DNA of 64,000 nt, from the NCBI GenBank assembly GCA_020796225.1, contig CM036762.1, positions 18,709,286 to 18,773,285 of the forward strand, given 5' to 3'. A model generated the notes under the pieces. That model made no database searches and was not told the origin of the DNA. It was given only the letters and a program-made list of their open reading frames with translations. Both the position numbers and the translations under genes were made by a program. Each line of letters opens with the position of its first letter. Position 1 is the first letter of the stretch. Below, piece by piece: positions 43,788 to 54,659 of this stretch. This DNA comes from Arion vulgaris. Lineage: Eukaryota > Mollusca > Gastropoda > Stylommatophora > Arionidae.

Positions 43788-44814
43788 CTGAAGAAAAAAA
43801 CAAATACTAAAAGTTACACACAAAATGGTGGCCAGTGTTACAGCTTGTCTAGTCATAAATTTAAATTAATGTGTGTTTTCAGAATATAATAAATTATTTG
43901 TCTATTTGTGATGAAATATAAGCAAATGGTCACCACTGTAGATTGATTCCTTGCAAGAAGCCTTCATTTAATCCTTATGTGATCTCACAGCTTCTTGAAT
44001 GTCACAAATTATTTTACATAATCCACTTGCTAGTCCCATACACAAGATATTCTATTTATCTTTTATGATAGGCTTGGTAGGATACAGTTCTATTACTTCT
44101 CCCAAAATTTGCACAGGGATCCACAAATATTCTCAAGCAAACAATATGATAACAGAGGCACACATCAAGATCATATCTCAATGGAAACCCAGCAAATCTT
44201 AGATTAGAAGAATAGTTCATTGGTTTTTAATCCTTGATGTGCTAAGAATTTGCATTCTTGTCCCTGTGCAGTGCAATTTATATTGTTCTCTTGTAGAGTG
44301 TGACTCCTGGTGACTCACGTGCTGGTGGAAAATTCAATAACTTTCGTTGATATCTTAGATGGCTGCTTCTGACTCAATGTGGTCGACTGTGCAATACCAT
44401 TTACTCCAGAGACAGTTTTGACTTGGTTATAAGTTCAACTTAAAAGGGCATTAGTGATGAGTGGGATGAGTTCCTTCCAGTAGCCAAACTAAGTCCTTAG
44501 CAGACTTCACCACTGCTGAGATGATCATGTACAAAGGATAAGTCATTGTGTTGTTCCTGCTCCTGATGTAAACATCTTTACAACTTTCAGAAAATGTGAA
44601 ATATAAAAACATTCACATAAAACAATGAATAAACAAGTAAATCATCAAAAGACTGCAAGTTGTTATAAGCAGATAGATGCCAGTTTAGCATGCTTAGTCT
44701 GTGGTGGTTTGACAAGTCAATAAATCCTGTTGGGCAAGAGAACGGGACAGGCTGAGAAAGATCAAGAGATCTCAAGAATGAGTTGGCAATGGGTGTCTCA
44801 CACACTTAAATCGT

Positions 44815-44935
44815 GGCATATCCTTTCCAGGACGTCGCCATCAACTACAATAAACGAGTGGTCGATTTTCTAGGCACCACTTATACGTTCAGTAGTTTGC
44901 CATTGCTTTCTGAACGATACTACAATGGCATTAAA
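44815..44935 (-). repeat. 3' half of a family E SINE, reverse
   Basis: CGTGGCATATCCTTTCCAGG, then CTAGGCACCACTTATACGTT, matches the inverse of 31270-31405. Confidence 0.68.
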
Positions 44936-45189
44936 CCAGTATTCCAGAAAATGTAATGATTTCAGATGTATTTGCCAATGGAAAAGAGAGAAGAATTGTA
45001 GTATATCATGTTGATGTGTAGAAATCGTGAGAACAGTTACATGGAATAATATAAGAGAAGATATAGGATAGTTTATTAAAGTGACATTGAAGAAAGTCAA
45101 CAACAGAATCGACAAACAGTCTTTGGGGCAGGATATTGTACAGTTTAATAGCTGACTATATGAATTGGTATTGCTTAATTACTTACTGT

Positions 45190-45610
45190 CTCTCTCTTGG
45201 GCCCTTTTAACCAGGGTTGGGGCATAGGCCTTCAACCAACTCATGCCAAGGCTTCCTATCATTAGCTAATTACCGTAGCTCCCTCCAGCTCTTCTGTAGA
45301 ATGTTAATCTCTGCCTCCAAATCTCTTCTCCATGTATGTCTAGGCCTCCCTCTCTTCACTTTCCCTGCAGGTTCCAGGAAAGAGCCCTTGTTATATTCAC
45401 CTCAGATTTTCTCAAGTTGTGTTCTATCTAGCATCAGCATCTTTTTTTAACCTCTTGGTTCACTGGAATCTGTATTATTTTCTACATAATCTCCTCATTT
45501 GTGACCCTATCATACCTTCTCAGTCCCTCTATTGTGCTCAGACACCAGTTGATGAATGTTTGCAATTTATGCTTTATTATTTTATTCATTCTCCATGTTT
45601 CTGACCCATA
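45190..45610 (-). pseudogene. LINE C-terminal fragment
   Basis: On the - strand it encodes RRDLEAEINILQKSWRELR and KPWHELVEGLCPNPG. This is the C-terminal helix pair typical of RTE-like ORF2 proteins. An upstream piece (about 45600-45480) reads YGSETWRMNK..LQTFINWCLSTI in another frame. Confidence 0.72.
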
Positions 45611-45664
45611 CATCATTCTGGGGAATAATAGGTTATCATGCATCCTTGATGAAAGGACATTGGC

Positions 45665-46095
45665 GATGTTTTTTAACAGGACCTGGGTCTTAGATTTTGA
45701 CGGGACCTGGGTCTTAGATTTTGATGGAACTTGGGTCTTAGACACTAAGTATGCCCGTGTGTTGCCGGGGTCCCTCAAGGGGAGCAAAGAATAGTACCAC
45801 TTCGGCCTACAAGACATGTCATAAGAGACAACTGAGGTATGGGCATAGGAAGTTACCTAGTAAATAAAAGCGTTGCATAAATCGGATGTGTTGGCCTACT
45901 TATAGGCGCATAACTGGCACAATGCACAGTCGCTCTTAGGCCCAGATCACATACAAATCACAAAGAGCGGTTAACAAGTAGTCAATATGGAGCGTTTAAA
46001 AAAGAAGAAGAAAGATGCTAGGTATGTATCAGATGTACACATGCACACATGTATCAGATGTACACATGCACACATGTATCAGATGTACACATAAA
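45665..46095 (+). repeat. SINE family B between two short tandem arrays
   Basis: 45665-45745: three to four copies of a 24-bp unit with GGGACCTGGGTCTTAGATTT. 45748-46015: family B SINE (GCCCGTGTGTTGCCGGGGTC to AAAAAAGAAGAAG). 46018-46095: three copies of a 25-bp unit with GTATCAGATGTACACATG. All lie close to PPIL6 exon 3. Confidence 0.8.
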
Positions 46096-46121
46096 AATGA
46101 GAAGACAACATTAAAACTAAC

Positions 46122-46373
46122 CTCAATTACTAAACCTCCAATAAATTCACCATTGATTGCAATATCCAGAAAAACATGATCATGCTTTTGTGAATTAAGC
46201 TTGTTTGTGTATGCCTCCTCTGTCAATGTGTAGTACAGAGCTTCTGGTCTGTATTCCTCAAAATTGTGCTCAACTTCTGCCCATTCAATAAGATCATCAG
46301 GACCTCCGATCAATTCACCATTTACAAAAGCAATGGCCTTGTCAGTGAAAGCCCACACTTCTCCTCGCAGTTC
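46122..46373 (-). CDS. PPIL6: PPIL6 exon 3
   Basis: 84 codons, phase 0; acceptor AATTTTCCAG, donor GAG|GTTAGT. ELRGEVWAFTDKAIAFVNGE..LIEWAEVEHNFEEYRPEALY..LTEEAYTNKL..KHDHVFLDIAI matches human PPIL6 (SVISFVNGQFLGDALDLQKWA, KPSALYDALTEDF, KHDFVFLDICI) almost without gaps. Confidence 0.96.
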
Positions 46374-46570
46374 CTGGAAAATTAATGAATATTATTTTTA
46401 AAACATATTAACTACCTATTTGAAAAAAACTGTGGTCAAATAAATTTTTTAATTCACTTTATCACTCTACAAGCATATGTACAAAGTAAGCTGAAGGTTT
46501 TTTTTTTTTAAAACAAAATTTGATTTATGTAATTTTGTAGATTTCTTCTGTGATATGTTTCCTATGTTTA

Positions 46571-47014
46571 ATTGAGATGGGTCGGTCACGTTGCTCGAAT
46601 GCCTAACAAACGCATCCCAAAACAGTTGATGTGTGGCGAACTTGAAGGGGGCAGACGTTCAGCTGGTGGACAGAAAAACGCTTTAAAGACACTCTTAAAG
46701 TGTCTCTGAAATGCTTCGATATAGACAATACGTGCTGAGAATCCCTTGCGCAAGATCGCCAAATGTGGTGCTGTAACAACAAAAGAGGAACCCGAATAGC
46801 TGAGAACCATCGTATTGTTGAGTCAGAGAAAACGAGCAGCACAAAAAGACAGAGCACACAACACGCACATGTCTAACCTTGATCATGTATGCCCCACCTG
46901 TGGTCGGGGATTCTGTTCTAGGATTGGACTCTACAGTCACCTCCGCACACTCCAGAGAGGTGCAACAGCACACGTCTGAGATTGTTGTCATCATCGCTTG
47001 CGATGGACGGCTTT
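46571..47014 (+). pseudogene. 3' end of the zinc-finger LINE
   Basis: Reads [38 protein letters not shown], then after frame breaks HVCPTCGRGFCSRIGLYSHL and a stop. It shares the 3' end (CATCGCTTGCGATGGACGG) with the copy at 49110-50620. Confidence 0.85.
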
Positions 47015-47019
47015 AGTAT

Positions 47020-47347
47020 GTTTAGAGATCTCAACAGTGAGATGAGTTGCCTCCATGAATCCATTTGTCAGCACGAGGTTCTTGTGGGTGACCCATAATT
47101 TCTCTTTCAGATTAGTCTCACAGGGCCATGTTTGAAACCTCAAATCATTGAAGAGGGGTCCGGTTTGAAGGATGTACTTAGGAGTCTGAGGGCCCTTTTG
47201 ACATGTGCACTGGTCAGTTTTCAGTTTATGGAGATGGGCTTGCAGTGTCCTGTGTGGAGTCAAAAAACGTAAACTTGGAGCTAGTTTGGCAATTAAACAA
47301 ATTCTGGAGCAGCCCGCTGCACATGGCCAAAAAGGACAGACTAACAC
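47020..47347 (-). pseudogene. LINE C-terminal fragment (different clade)
   Basis: The frame 47347-46991 contains LAPSLRFLTPHRTLQAHLHK, CTCQKGPQTPKYILQTGPLF and LRFQTWPCETNLKEKLWV. This is the Cys-containing C-terminus of LINE ORF2 proteins, of the same type as 16137-16349. Confidence 0.78.
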
Positions 47348-47399
47348 ATAGGCTGCTGCATTTGATTTGAATGTGTTAACACTTAGAGGTCAGAGGCCA

Positions 47400-48456
47400 C
47401 ACTATTTGGAGTGTACGTTGGACACCAATTAGAGCGACGTTCTGTAATCTAAAAGTTGTAGTAAATTTATATTCCAGTCCACCTATATTAATTTAACCTA
47501 AGGACATTCATCATTTTCAGCTTCACATGTCGACATTGCAGTTCTTGATTTTAGTTTGACAGACTGATAAAATCTGCAAAAAATTTAACAACTGATGTTT
47601 TTTACACGCAATTGCGGCTTAAAATACGGCTTCATCTTCTCACACAAAATTGTACAAAAATGTTATTTATTTATAAAAATTAAGAATCTTTCCTGGTAAA
47701 TGTGGATGTAGTATGAACAGAAACATGGTTTATGGCTTACAGATTTATATGATATATTTAAATTGAGTGATAAGTAACAATTTTGTTCATACGGTACATC
47801 TTCCATACATAAAAAAATGCCCGCCTGCCCAATGTGTTCGTAGCACGTTGGACGACTGATGACAAGCCCTCTGTGAGTGCAAGTTCAATTTCACAGGCTG
47901 GCAGAAAAGCCACAGGTTCTCCAGATTTACGGTGTTCGTGGCCCCGAGCCGAAGAGCTGAAAGCTCAAGTGCTTGTGGATCGGAAAAAAATATTTTAAAA
48001 GTTTTCTAACAAAATTAATTATAGCTGTCTGTACAAAAATGTCTTTCTTTCTTCTTTTCTATAATCCTGTTTTGCCTCACAGCATCAGAATAATATTCAT
48101 AAATAGTGTTTTTCACTGCCTCTGTTATTTCTGAGGTCCACCTTTTGTGTGGACAGCCTTTTTATCTGTATTCACTGTATCGAAGTAACATTACTCTTTG
48201 AGACGCACTGACTGTTGGTGATCTACTTATGTGGCTGAACCATAAAACAGTATAAAAATGTATGATTAAAAAAATAACATAACAAAATATTTGTGCAGTT
48301 TTCTTCTGTGATGTGTGCAGGATTTACAATTTTTTTGCTGGTAATCTTAAATGGTCAATTTTAAACCATCCGTCATAAGAAACAAAATGATCAAAGCAGG
48401 ATGAGTTAAAGAAATCATAGTAAGAAAAGTAGCAAAGGTAGATAATTTAACATTAC
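47400..48456. other. PPIL6 intron 2, mostly unassigned
   Basis: A/T-rich with no confident element. About 48060-48150 resembles other dispersed tails (TAATCCTGTTTTGCC also at 4690). No coding signal. Confidence 0.4.
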
Positions 48457-48552
48457 CTTCCGCTTCTGATCGATGAACATGTCCCATTCAAACTGAAGCA
48501 TACCTGAGATGATTGGGTTAGGAAACATTGTTGGTTGTGTCCTGTGCAGGTC
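48457..48552 (-). CDS. PPIL6: PPIL6 exon 2
   Basis: 32 codons, phase 0; acceptor AACAATTTCAG, donor AAG|GTAATG. DLHRTQPTMFPNPIISGMLQ then FEWDMFIDQKRK aligns without gaps to human NLKNNHPSKFEDPILVPLQEFAWHQYLQEKKRE. Confidence 0.9.
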
Positions 48553-48679
48553 CTGAAATTGTTTAAAGTCCATGACTTTCAGTAACCAAGAACTAAGAAC
48601 TATTAAAATTATCAAACTGAAGAGTAATCTAGCACAGCTAATCATTATCCTCCTTTCTTTATTGTATCAATAGGAGCCA

Positions 48680-49100
48680 GCACTACAGTTGATCATGGCA
48701 AGATGATCATGGCAGTTGATCATGGCAGAGAAATCACCTTTATTTTTGTCCCTGGGCACGCAGGAGTTAGGGTAATGAACGAGCTGATAGATTGGCTGGA
48801 TTAGCTACAATATCAGAGGGAGCTGCAATGGATCGAGTGACATTCTTCACGCATTGAGAGAGTCTTTCCGAACAGAGGCGTTTCAGGGCTGTGAATCCCA
48901 CTCGCTGACCAGATTGAAAGAGATGGGTGTCAATATTGGTGCAGCCCGAAAAGAACGACATACTAAATATGCAAAGAGATTGATTAATCAACATCGAACT
49001 GGCGTGTTGGGTCGCTGGACGCTGCTGGATTTGCTGAGGCGGAGATCGGAGCACCTATGGACATGTCCGAGTGCTATGATGATAGTCCTCATATAACTGA
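48680..49100 (+). pseudogene. LINE RNase H end
   Basis: FVPGHAGVR and then, in another frame, SLTRLKEMGVNIGAARKERH, KRLINQHRTGVLGRWTLLDL and [14 protein letters not shown]. Same LINE family as 8056-8880. An inverted, nearly identical copy of its last 140 bp lies at 53650-53810. Confidence 0.85.
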
Positions 49101-49109
49101 TAACTAACT

Positions 49110-50620
49110 GATGGCAAGATACTGGCCAGAATCCTCCTCAATCGCTTAATCGAACACCTGGAACAGGACCTACTCCCTGAGATCCAATGTGGCTTCAGAG
49201 CGGGTCGTGGAACAGCAGACATGATATTTGCTGCTCACCAATTACAGGAGAAATGTCAAGAGCAGCACCGTAACCTCTGCATGGTCTTTGTCGATCTGAC
49301 GAAGGCTTTCAACACGGTCAACAGATAGGGTCTATGGAAGATCATGGAAAAATTTGGATGCCCAGTGAAATTCATCAAGATCGTCCAACAGTTTCACGAG
49401 GGCAGCTGTCGGAAGCCTTCCATGTCACCAACGGCGTCAAACATGGCTGTGTACTGGCCCCAACACAATCTTCAGCATGATGTTTGCTGCCATGTTCACG
49501 GATGTCCTTTGGGAAGGCGATGAACATGGGGTAAAGATTAGATGCAGGACAGACGGTAATCTATTCAATCTTCGGAGGTTAAAATCCTCCACCAAGGTAA
49601 AAGAATCAACTATCTCACACCTGTTGTTTGCTGATGACTGCGCCCTCGCTACCAACTCTGAGGAAGAAATGTGCAGACTTACATGGACAAGTTCTCAATG
49701 GCCTGTGATAAGTTTGGCCTCACCATTAACACCAAAAAACAGAGATCATGTTCCAGTCGCCCTAGAGAGCAGTATTACGATCCAGTCTTCAACATTAAAC
49801 ACCAGCGTCTCCTGTCAACGGACAACTTTGCTTATCTTGGCAGCCTCCTATTCAGATCAGCAAACATAGATTCTGAGGTCAACAATAGGATATCCAAAGC
49901 CAGTGCTGCGTTTGGAAGGTTACGTGTCACTGTGTGGGAGCGGAAGGGGATAAGCATAGCCACAAAGCTTAAAGTTTACCAAGCCATAGTGCTAACCACG
50001 CTGCTGTACGCAAGACATGGACAGTGTATAGCAGACACGCAAGAAAATTAAACCATTTCCAACAAGCAGTCTACGCAGAATACTAAAAATAAACTGGCAG
50101 GACAAAATTCCAGACAGCGAAGTCCTCACAAGAGCAAAGATTGCAAGCGTCAACACCCTGTTGTAGAAGGCCCAACTGAGATGGGTCGGTCACGTTGCTC
50201 GAATGCCTGATAAACGCATCCCAAAACAGTTGATGTATGGCGAACTTGAAGGGGGCAGACGTTCAGCTGGTGGACAGAAAAACGCTTTAAAGATACTCTT
50301 AAAGTGTCTCTGAAATGCTTCGATATAGACAATACGTGCTGGGAATCCCTTATGCAAGATCGCCAAATGTGGCGCTGTAACAACAAAGAGGAACCCGAAT
50401 AGCTGAGAATCATCGTATTGTTGAGGCACAGAGAAAACGAGCAGCACAAAAAGACAGCACACAACACGCACATGTCTAACCTTGATCATGTATGCCCCAT
50501 CTGTGGTAGGGAATTGTGTTCTAGGATTGGACTCTACAGTCACCTCCGCACACACCAGAGAGGTGCAACAGCACACGTCTGAGATTGTTGTCATCATCGC
50601 TTGCGATGGATGGCTATATA
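49110..50620 (+). pseudogene. Zinc-finger LINE, RT domain to 3' end, broken
   Basis: Begins inside the RT (AKILARILLNRLIEHLEQDL). Continues with CGFRAGRGTADMIFAAHQL, FVDLTKAFNTVNR-stop, HLLFADDCALATNSEEE (catalytic Asp pair) and [21 protein letters not shown]. Then come [20 protein letters not shown] and the C-terminal CPICGR..CSRIGLYSHLR finger. Several frameshifts and stops. Lies in PPIL6 intron 1. Confidence 0.88.
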
Positions 50621-50974
50621 TAAAGCATTTGTGGACTTCTTCTCTGTCTTTTGGCAAAGACCAAAGTGTAGACTGCACTTGATTGTAGACAGCCAAATGC
50701 TGGGAGTCTTCATAGAGCCAATAGGCAACTAAATGAAACAAGTTCCGAGCAGCTCTCATTCGAAAGAATGACAATGCTCAAAATTTTTCCACATTTCAAA
50801 TGTACCTGGATCTTCCTGCTGCAGCACTACCGGGTAAGGGCCCAGTTGAAATATATTTTTAATTTGTAGGACTCTTTGGTACCTGTAGTAATTGTCTTTA
50901 TATAAACATAAATGAGTTTGCATAAGTTTTTATTAAATGAGATACTTGTCTAAGGGCTGGATTAAAAAGATACT

Positions 50975-51230
50975 TGCCTGGGGGTCTCTGTGGAAAAGTG
51001 AATAAGACGTTTGCCTTACATTCTGAAGGTTGTTTGTTGAATCCGAGCCACATCATTCAGTTCACATGTGCATTTTTTCTGGAGATCCTAGGATTTTGCT
51101 AAAGCTATGAAGTTTGTGTTTTGTGTAACACACTTGGTAGAGGGCGTGCCATTTCTGCCAAGAAGGATGGAACCATTCGGAAACCTGGTGCAATAAAGTC
51201 AATCCTTCAGACCTTTAAGATGCTTTAAGA
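50975..51230 (+). repeat. SINE family F
   Basis: GGGGTCTCTGTGGAAAAGTG head, box-B-like GTTGAATCCGAGCC, and ACCTGGTGCAATAAAGTCAA near the end. It is followed at 51240-51340 by an inverted family H tail (CACTGTTACCGGGTTGTTGC). Confidence 0.75.
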
Positions 51231-51449
51231 TATATGAACATGCTTTGTCATTGGTTTTTCTTTTGTCTTCACACTGTTACCGGGTTGTTGCCCAGTGCCG
51301 TGGTTGTCCTTGGTTACTGAATCAATATCATAGCCCTCTGAGCAGACTGGTAAGTGCTCACTCTCCACCAGGTGCATGCTGAAGGCCCTCATGGCTTGCT
51401 GATTAAACAGATTTCTCATTCTATCCCTCATACTAATCATGACCATCAA

Positions 51450-52150
51450 TAGTTTCCTTTTCCAACATAACTACTAGGATGCAGTAGGCCTATTATTTTC
51501 TGCACAATAAGGGGTCATGGAATCCACATGGTGAAGCATATAAAGAATGCACTCAAAAATATGTTAGTTGCAAATTAGATTCAGTGACATAGTTTTACAA
51601 TTTTAATTTATATCTCCTTACTAAAAGTTGCAAAAATATAAACAAATCAACTATATATCAACTTAAAATAATACATATTCCTCCTATTTCTCTAATGATT
51701 TTTCATTCTCTTGTGTCTGGAATCAGCTGCTATTATCAATTTTCTACTATTTCATCAGATTGTACTCTTTTTTTAGTTGAATCTACAAACTGTTTCCAGA
51801 TTTACATATTTTATAATCTTATGACCATATTTAATATTGTCCACTAACAAACAAGTATATTTTAATTCTTTCATGTGTTTCTATCAATGTTTGTTTAATG
51901 TTTTTAGAAAAATATCTTCATCATTATCAGGTGCCATCTCCGCATCAAAGGTTGACTGCAATTGATCTACATGTCCTGCCTCGATGCAGCACTCTGCCAG
52001 GCTGTAATTTGTCAATCTCTTGATGTTTTCTTCCCACTTGTGTCTCAGTCTTCCTCTTGCTTGCCTCCTTCAACCTTCCCATCTAATAAAGTTTTGATCA
52101 GTGTTTCATGTTTCTTTATGTGTCCAAATATTTTATTTCCTGTAGTAATT
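51450..52150. other. PPIL6 intron 1, no recognised element
   Basis: A/T-rich single-copy-looking sequence. The - frames here show no domain. Confidence 0.4.
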
Positions 52151-52152
52151 TG

Positions 52153-52475
52153 AACGCCCGAGTGGTTACCGGGGCTCAAATTAGGGTGTAAAGAATAGAA
52201 CCACTGTTACCTGCCACGCATGTCGTAAAGGCGACTAAGGAGGTTGGTCGTGGGGCTAGCTACCCCACCCTGTAAAAATTACTAGATAGCTACAGAAACC
52301 AAGGAATATTCATAGCTTACCACCCAAGGAAGAAGGACCCGCAAGAGGATTAATGGCAAGAAAATGGGGAGATAGTAGAGAGACCTGGTGAAGATCACCT
52401 TGGATAGGTGGGCTTGGAAGGTCTTGGACCTATGCCTCCCTAGGGGCAAAGGGTAAAGAAGAATAAGTAATTTGA
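52153..52475 (+). repeat. SINE A head joined to a second retro-tail
   Basis: 52153-52247 is the family A head and core (GCCCGAGTGGTTACCGGGG, GCATGTCGTAAAGGCGACTA). It then continues GGGGCTAGCTACCCCACCC into a different tail ending GGGCAAAGGGTAAAGAAGAA. The organisation resembles the chimeric insertion at 15850-16372 but with a different 3' part. Confidence 0.68.
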
Positions 52476-53340
52476 AGAAAATGTCAGTCAAGTAACCTGT
52501 ATTACAATGCCTTTGAAAGCAGGCAAAAATTACTATGCTCATATTCAGTATTATAAACTAAGAAAATGAAAAAAGTAGACTTTGGAGAATGAAGATAGAT
52601 AATGGCTCTGGACTGCTAAAGCGGAACAAGGTACACTAGAATAATTTGAAGTAAAATGTTTTTAGTAAGGATATATTTATTTTCTTCAGCTTTCTTATAT
52701 TATTACTTAATCATTATTAAATGTAGACATATGTTTATATATGGATGAATAATTAATTATATAATATAGGGTAGGTGGAAGAGACAGATAGTATTTAGTA
52801 TTTGAGTTAACCACGTTCTTCTTTTTTAAAAATTCAGCTGCAATATTTATGAGACTGTTTTGACTCAAATATAACATACAAAACTAATGCAGTCATATGC
52901 ACAATTATTTTCATGACTCGTTCATTCAACATGTCCATTGAAAAACATCACTCTCATCAATCACTGACATTCTAAAATACTCTCGTTTGTGCAACATGTC
53001 CATTGAAAAAAAGTCACTCTTATCAAGGCAATTCTGAAAGACTCTCTGTACCTCGTTGTGTTCATTGTGTCTTGTTGCCAATATCGCCTTTGCCTGGTCT
53101 TCCAAAAACGATGTTCTTTATTACTGCTCTTATTAACTGTTGATAATTACGGAGCCAAGATATTCAAAAGTTTAGCATATGAATCTGACGATCGTATCAT
53201 GATCATTAATTTTCAAAGTTTTCATATTGGTGACAATTGTGGGCTGTTATAAATATACAATTGACGTAATTTAAAACACCCCCCACCCCACCGCTTCCAA
53301 AAGAAACAACCTTGTAGAAAATGTGAAGATGATGTATTAC

Positions 53341-53421
53341 CTCTACACATGCCTTGGATTTGATAAAGTTTACATCATTGATAAGACCATAGAGTGCAAT
53401 ATTGTATACACAGCCCGCCAT
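53341..53421 (-). CDS. PPIL6: PPIL6 exon 1 with start codon
   Basis: 27 codons from ATG 53421-53419 (context CAATATGG) to donor GAG|GTAATA, phase 0. MAGCVYNIALYGLINDVNFI then KSKACVE aligns to human VKVVGLFSCPNFQIAKSAAE. Joined to exon 2 it gives the human spacing exactly. This makes it the true first coding exon despite the 4.8 kb intron. Confidence 0.87.
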
Positions 53422-53649
53422 ATTGCTTGGTGATACTATAGAAACCACAAGGGAGATAAGGCGTTATAATTTCCAAAGCTACATTCAACTTTTTTTTACC
53501 ACGGAACCGTCATCAGTGTGCATTTCTTCGATGTCTGTTGGGGACGACGGCGCATCTATGGTTCTGCCCGGAGTGCAATCACGTCAGTTTAGTAACCAAT
53601 AACCACGAAAAATGTCTTTAAATAAATAATAGAGAGCTCTTCAGCAGAC

Positions 53650-53995
53650 ATTATTTCTATCAGTTATATGAGGACTATCATCATAGCACTCCGGATGTCC
53701 ATAGGTGCTCCGATCTTCGCCTCAGCAAATCCAACAGCGTCCAGCGACCCAACACGCCAGTTCAATGTTGATTAATCAATCTCTTTGCATATTTAGTATG
53801 TCATTATTTCTATATGATATTCAGCTATGTCCAACGCAGAGCCCGTGTTATACATTCCTGGCGCACTATTTTTAATTGTACTTTTCCGGCTTTCAATCAC
53901 ACAAGCCACCAGAACAGCGCAAGACAAAACAGAAAACCACGACACTGGGCAACAACCCAGTAGCAGTGTGACGACAAAAGAAGAAGAAGAATGTC
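53650..53995. repeat. Inverted LINE terminus plus a family H tail
   Basis: 53650-53810 is the inverse of 48955-49100 (CATAGGTGCTCCGATC, CCAACACGCCAGTTC), with very few differences. 53885-53995 (+) is a short tail also seen inverted at 51240-51340, 59850-59935 and 63620-63700. It contains GACACTGGGCAACAACCC and ends in AAGAAGAAGAA. Confidence 0.75.
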
Positions 53996-54659
53996 AATCA
54001 GACTATCACAGCAACAGTTTCATGATTAGAAGCCCTCATAACCATAATAAACAAACGTTCTAGCATTGTCCAATGACCTTTTCATTCTCCGGTATGTTTT
54101 CTGACTAACAGTAATGCTTTAGTTTTATTAGCACTTCCATGTGCAATGAACAAGGTCTTCCGTCACAATACACCTTGGCCAACACTGGTATATATGATCA
54201 TACTATTTTCAAAAGTATTATGTTCATGTATCTAAAATATGTGTAATCGTCACCATTATTTTATATTTGTATCCATTTATTGGTTATCATACCCTGAAGC
54301 TGTGAGGCAAATCAGGATTGAAGAAGAGTAAGAAAGATAAGGTGCATAGAGAGGCTCGCGCCAGGTGTCTCCTATTTCGACCTGACACTGAAAGACAAAA
54401 CAGGATTCGAGAATAGATAATGAGATAACCAACATAGTTGAGCTATGGATAAAACCCTTAGCTAGGTACCACGTCTTATACATAACATAGCATCGGGTGA
54501 GCATGCTGGCCTTCTGCGTTCGCGTTAGTCATCATAATAGATCGTTAAGCTTGTCGACAAGTTCATCCAGGCGGCAGACTTTTAAATGTTCAGCTTCAAT
54601 AATATACCGTTGTAGATAAGAATACGCCTTGACGATTGACTGGATTGCTTTATGCCCAT

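Larger units (their letters stand above)
35233..53421 (-). pseudogene. PPIL6: PPIL6, cyclophilin-like peptidyl-prolyl isomerase 6; frame-disrupted gene (7 exons)
   Basis: Exons in transcript order: 53421-53341, 48552-48457, 46373-46122, 43787-43639, 41872-41816, 36458-36323, 35346-35289 (or to 35233). Together they cover the ~300 aa PPIL6 family from Met to C-terminus with GT-AG introns. The N-terminal ~150 residues are the PPIL6-specific extension (FVNGELIGGPDDLIEWAEV), followed by the cyclophilin domain: LYSDLTPKTCANFLQLCSGE, ENSIFHRIV, MANRGRHSNGSQFYITL, KFVAFG. The family is a cyclophilin branch of uncertain enzymatic activity. The frame breaks in exon 4: the A-run lacks one base and the G-run at the donor seems to lack another. 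It breaks again in exon 7. As assembled the protein would end early. RMI1 next door is clean over 2652 nt, so decay is plausible, but homopolymer errors are not excluded. Confidence 0.85.
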
